DNA from: Gautieria morchelliformis
Lineage: Eukaryota > Basidiomycota > Agaricomycetes > Gomphales > Gomphaceae
Reading direction: 5' to 3'
Assembly (NCBI GenBank): GCA_015179125.1
Contig: WHVA01000021.1
Span: forward strand, 310,001-374,000
DNA length: 64,000 nt
Part shown: positions 63,152-64,000 of the stretch, in pieces
Layout: the number at the start of each line of letters is the position of its first letter
How positions within the stretch are numbered: the stretch's first letter is position 1
Made by a program: the position numbers and the translations under genes
Notes under the pieces: generated by a model
Told to the model about the DNA's origin: nothing
Database searches by the model: none
What the model saw: the letters and a program-made list of their open reading frames with translations, nothing else

Positions 63152-64000
63152 ATGGATGTCGGAATGGAGAGACTCAGTGTCCATAATGATTGAGGTGCGG
63201 AGTAGCGGAAACTGCAATGCTGTGGCACGCAGGGACGATGCCAGTTGCTCAGTAGAGAATACTGGGCGGAAGTTGTGCGGATTAACGCTGGCATAGTCGC
63301 TACTTCCCTCTTTTGGGTAGACATCCCAACGTCTAGTGAGCGCGTCGGGTTTTGCTCCAAGCTTTCCGGGGCGGAAGCGGATCACCATGTTGAACTGTGG
63401 GAGGTATTCAGACCAGCGGACTTGACGGCGAGTCAAAATCTTAGTAGGTGCAAAATACTCAAGGTTTTTATGATCCGTTACAACGTCGATCGGATAAGTT
63501 GGACCTTCGAGGTAGTGTCTCCAAATTTTGAAGGCTTCGAAAATCGCAAGTAGTTCTTTATTGTGGACGTCGTAGTTGAGTTCTGGGGTGGAAAAGGTGC
63601 GGGAATGAAATGCGATCGGATGAATTTCTCCATCGTCAGGGGAAATGATGGAAAGAATGGCGGCTAGCGCATAGTCGGAAGCGTCGGTTTCGAGTACAAG
63701 TTGGGCATCAGGAATCCAGAAACCGAGTATAGGAGCCGTAGTGAAGGCCGATTTGAGAGCTTCAAATGCGGAACAGCATTCCAGAGGGAAATTCCATGGG
63801 GCACCCTTCCTGGTGAGACGCGTGAGCGGAACAGTAATGTTGGAAAAATTATAAATGAAACACCGGTAAAAGTTGGCGAAGCCAAGGAAGGACTGCACAT
63901 CCTTAACACGTCGGGGTTCCGGCCATTCTTGAATTGCCTTGACTTTGTCCTCTGCCATGGTAAGACCTGTTGGAGAGAGGATGTAGCCGAGGTATTCGAC
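63152..64000 (-). mobile_element. Family C element C3, RT end and RNase H, runs off the window
   Basis: The minus-strand open frame 63143-63958 shows RT/RNase H of family C: VKDVQSFLGFANFYRCFIYN, FETDASDYALAAIL-like (VLETDASDYALAAILSI), NYDVHNKELLAIFEAFKIWR, VVTDHKNLEYFAPTKILTRR and RFRPGKLGAKPDALTRRWD, then the post-RNase H stretch also present in C1 (25575-25960). The B2 LTR cuts it on the left. The remainder lies beyond 64000. Fossil; no clear break in the part seen. Confidence 0.85.

Noticed and set aside
63152-64000. C3 as the missing half of C2
   Set aside because: The two pieces do not meet at the same point of the element and are 29 kb apart; independent copies are simpler.

Overview
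The window looks like a transposon nest from a filamentous fungus, most likely a basidiomycete (Agaricomycetes). The reasons are chromodomain Ty3 elements, pogo-, hAT- and Helitron-type fragments, short introns of 53-55 nt, and decay of CG to TG/CA in the older copies. I see no host gene that I can support, and no tRNA, rRNA or CRISPR array. Almost every base belongs to a mobile element or its debris.

I use working names for the families. A: Ty3 chromovirus with ~490 bp LTRs (A1 1503-13153, A2 16247-24048, A3 40898-47630, plus solo LTRs). B: Ty3 chromovirus with ~214 bp LTRs and an extra sense ORF after the chromodomain (B1 26812-48916, B3 48917-51950, B4 51951-54204, B2 55196-63151). C: Ty3 chromovirus with ~653 bp LTRs and an antisense, intron-containing Zn-cluster-like ORF between pol and the 3' LTR (C1 13436-26811, C2 31810-34290, C3 63152-64000). 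D: Ty1/copia, nearly whole at 7525-12783, plus solo LTRs. E: long LTR-like insertions of 1.06-1.5 kb at 6551, 21576 and 37988. F: a copia fragment at 54205-55195. DNA elements are a pogo/Tigger-type transposase relic (121-1502), two hAT-type elements with 8-bp target duplications (4817-5707, 58143-58830), a small MITE (15460-16029) and a Helitron tail (about 27244-29702).

Layout: 1-13153 holds the pogo relic fused to old element A1, whose 5' LTR is split by an E insertion that itself received the young copia D. 13436-26811 is C1, split by a D solo LTR, a MITE and A2 (A2 itself split by E). 26812-48916 is B1 on the plus strand, inserted in the C1 LTR. B1 carries Helitron debris, C2, an E LTR, and A3, which itself contains a solo A LTR. 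48917-63151 is a pile of B fragments with D, F, A and hAT insertions. The last 849 bp is C3. Exact 5-bp duplications flank nine LTR-type insertions, so the order can be read: B and C are old and each entered the other, A came next, then E, and D is youngest.

The most interesting points are these. Families A and C both carry a 10-11 nt primer-binding site two bases inside the 5' LTR. It is complementary to an LTR segment lying 27-28 bp past a TATA box, which is the arrangement of Tf1/sushi-type self-priming. Copia D has an initiator-tRNA anticodon-arm primer site that overlaps the gag start codon. Families B and C each carry an accessory ORF that I do not recognise as a standard retroelement gene.
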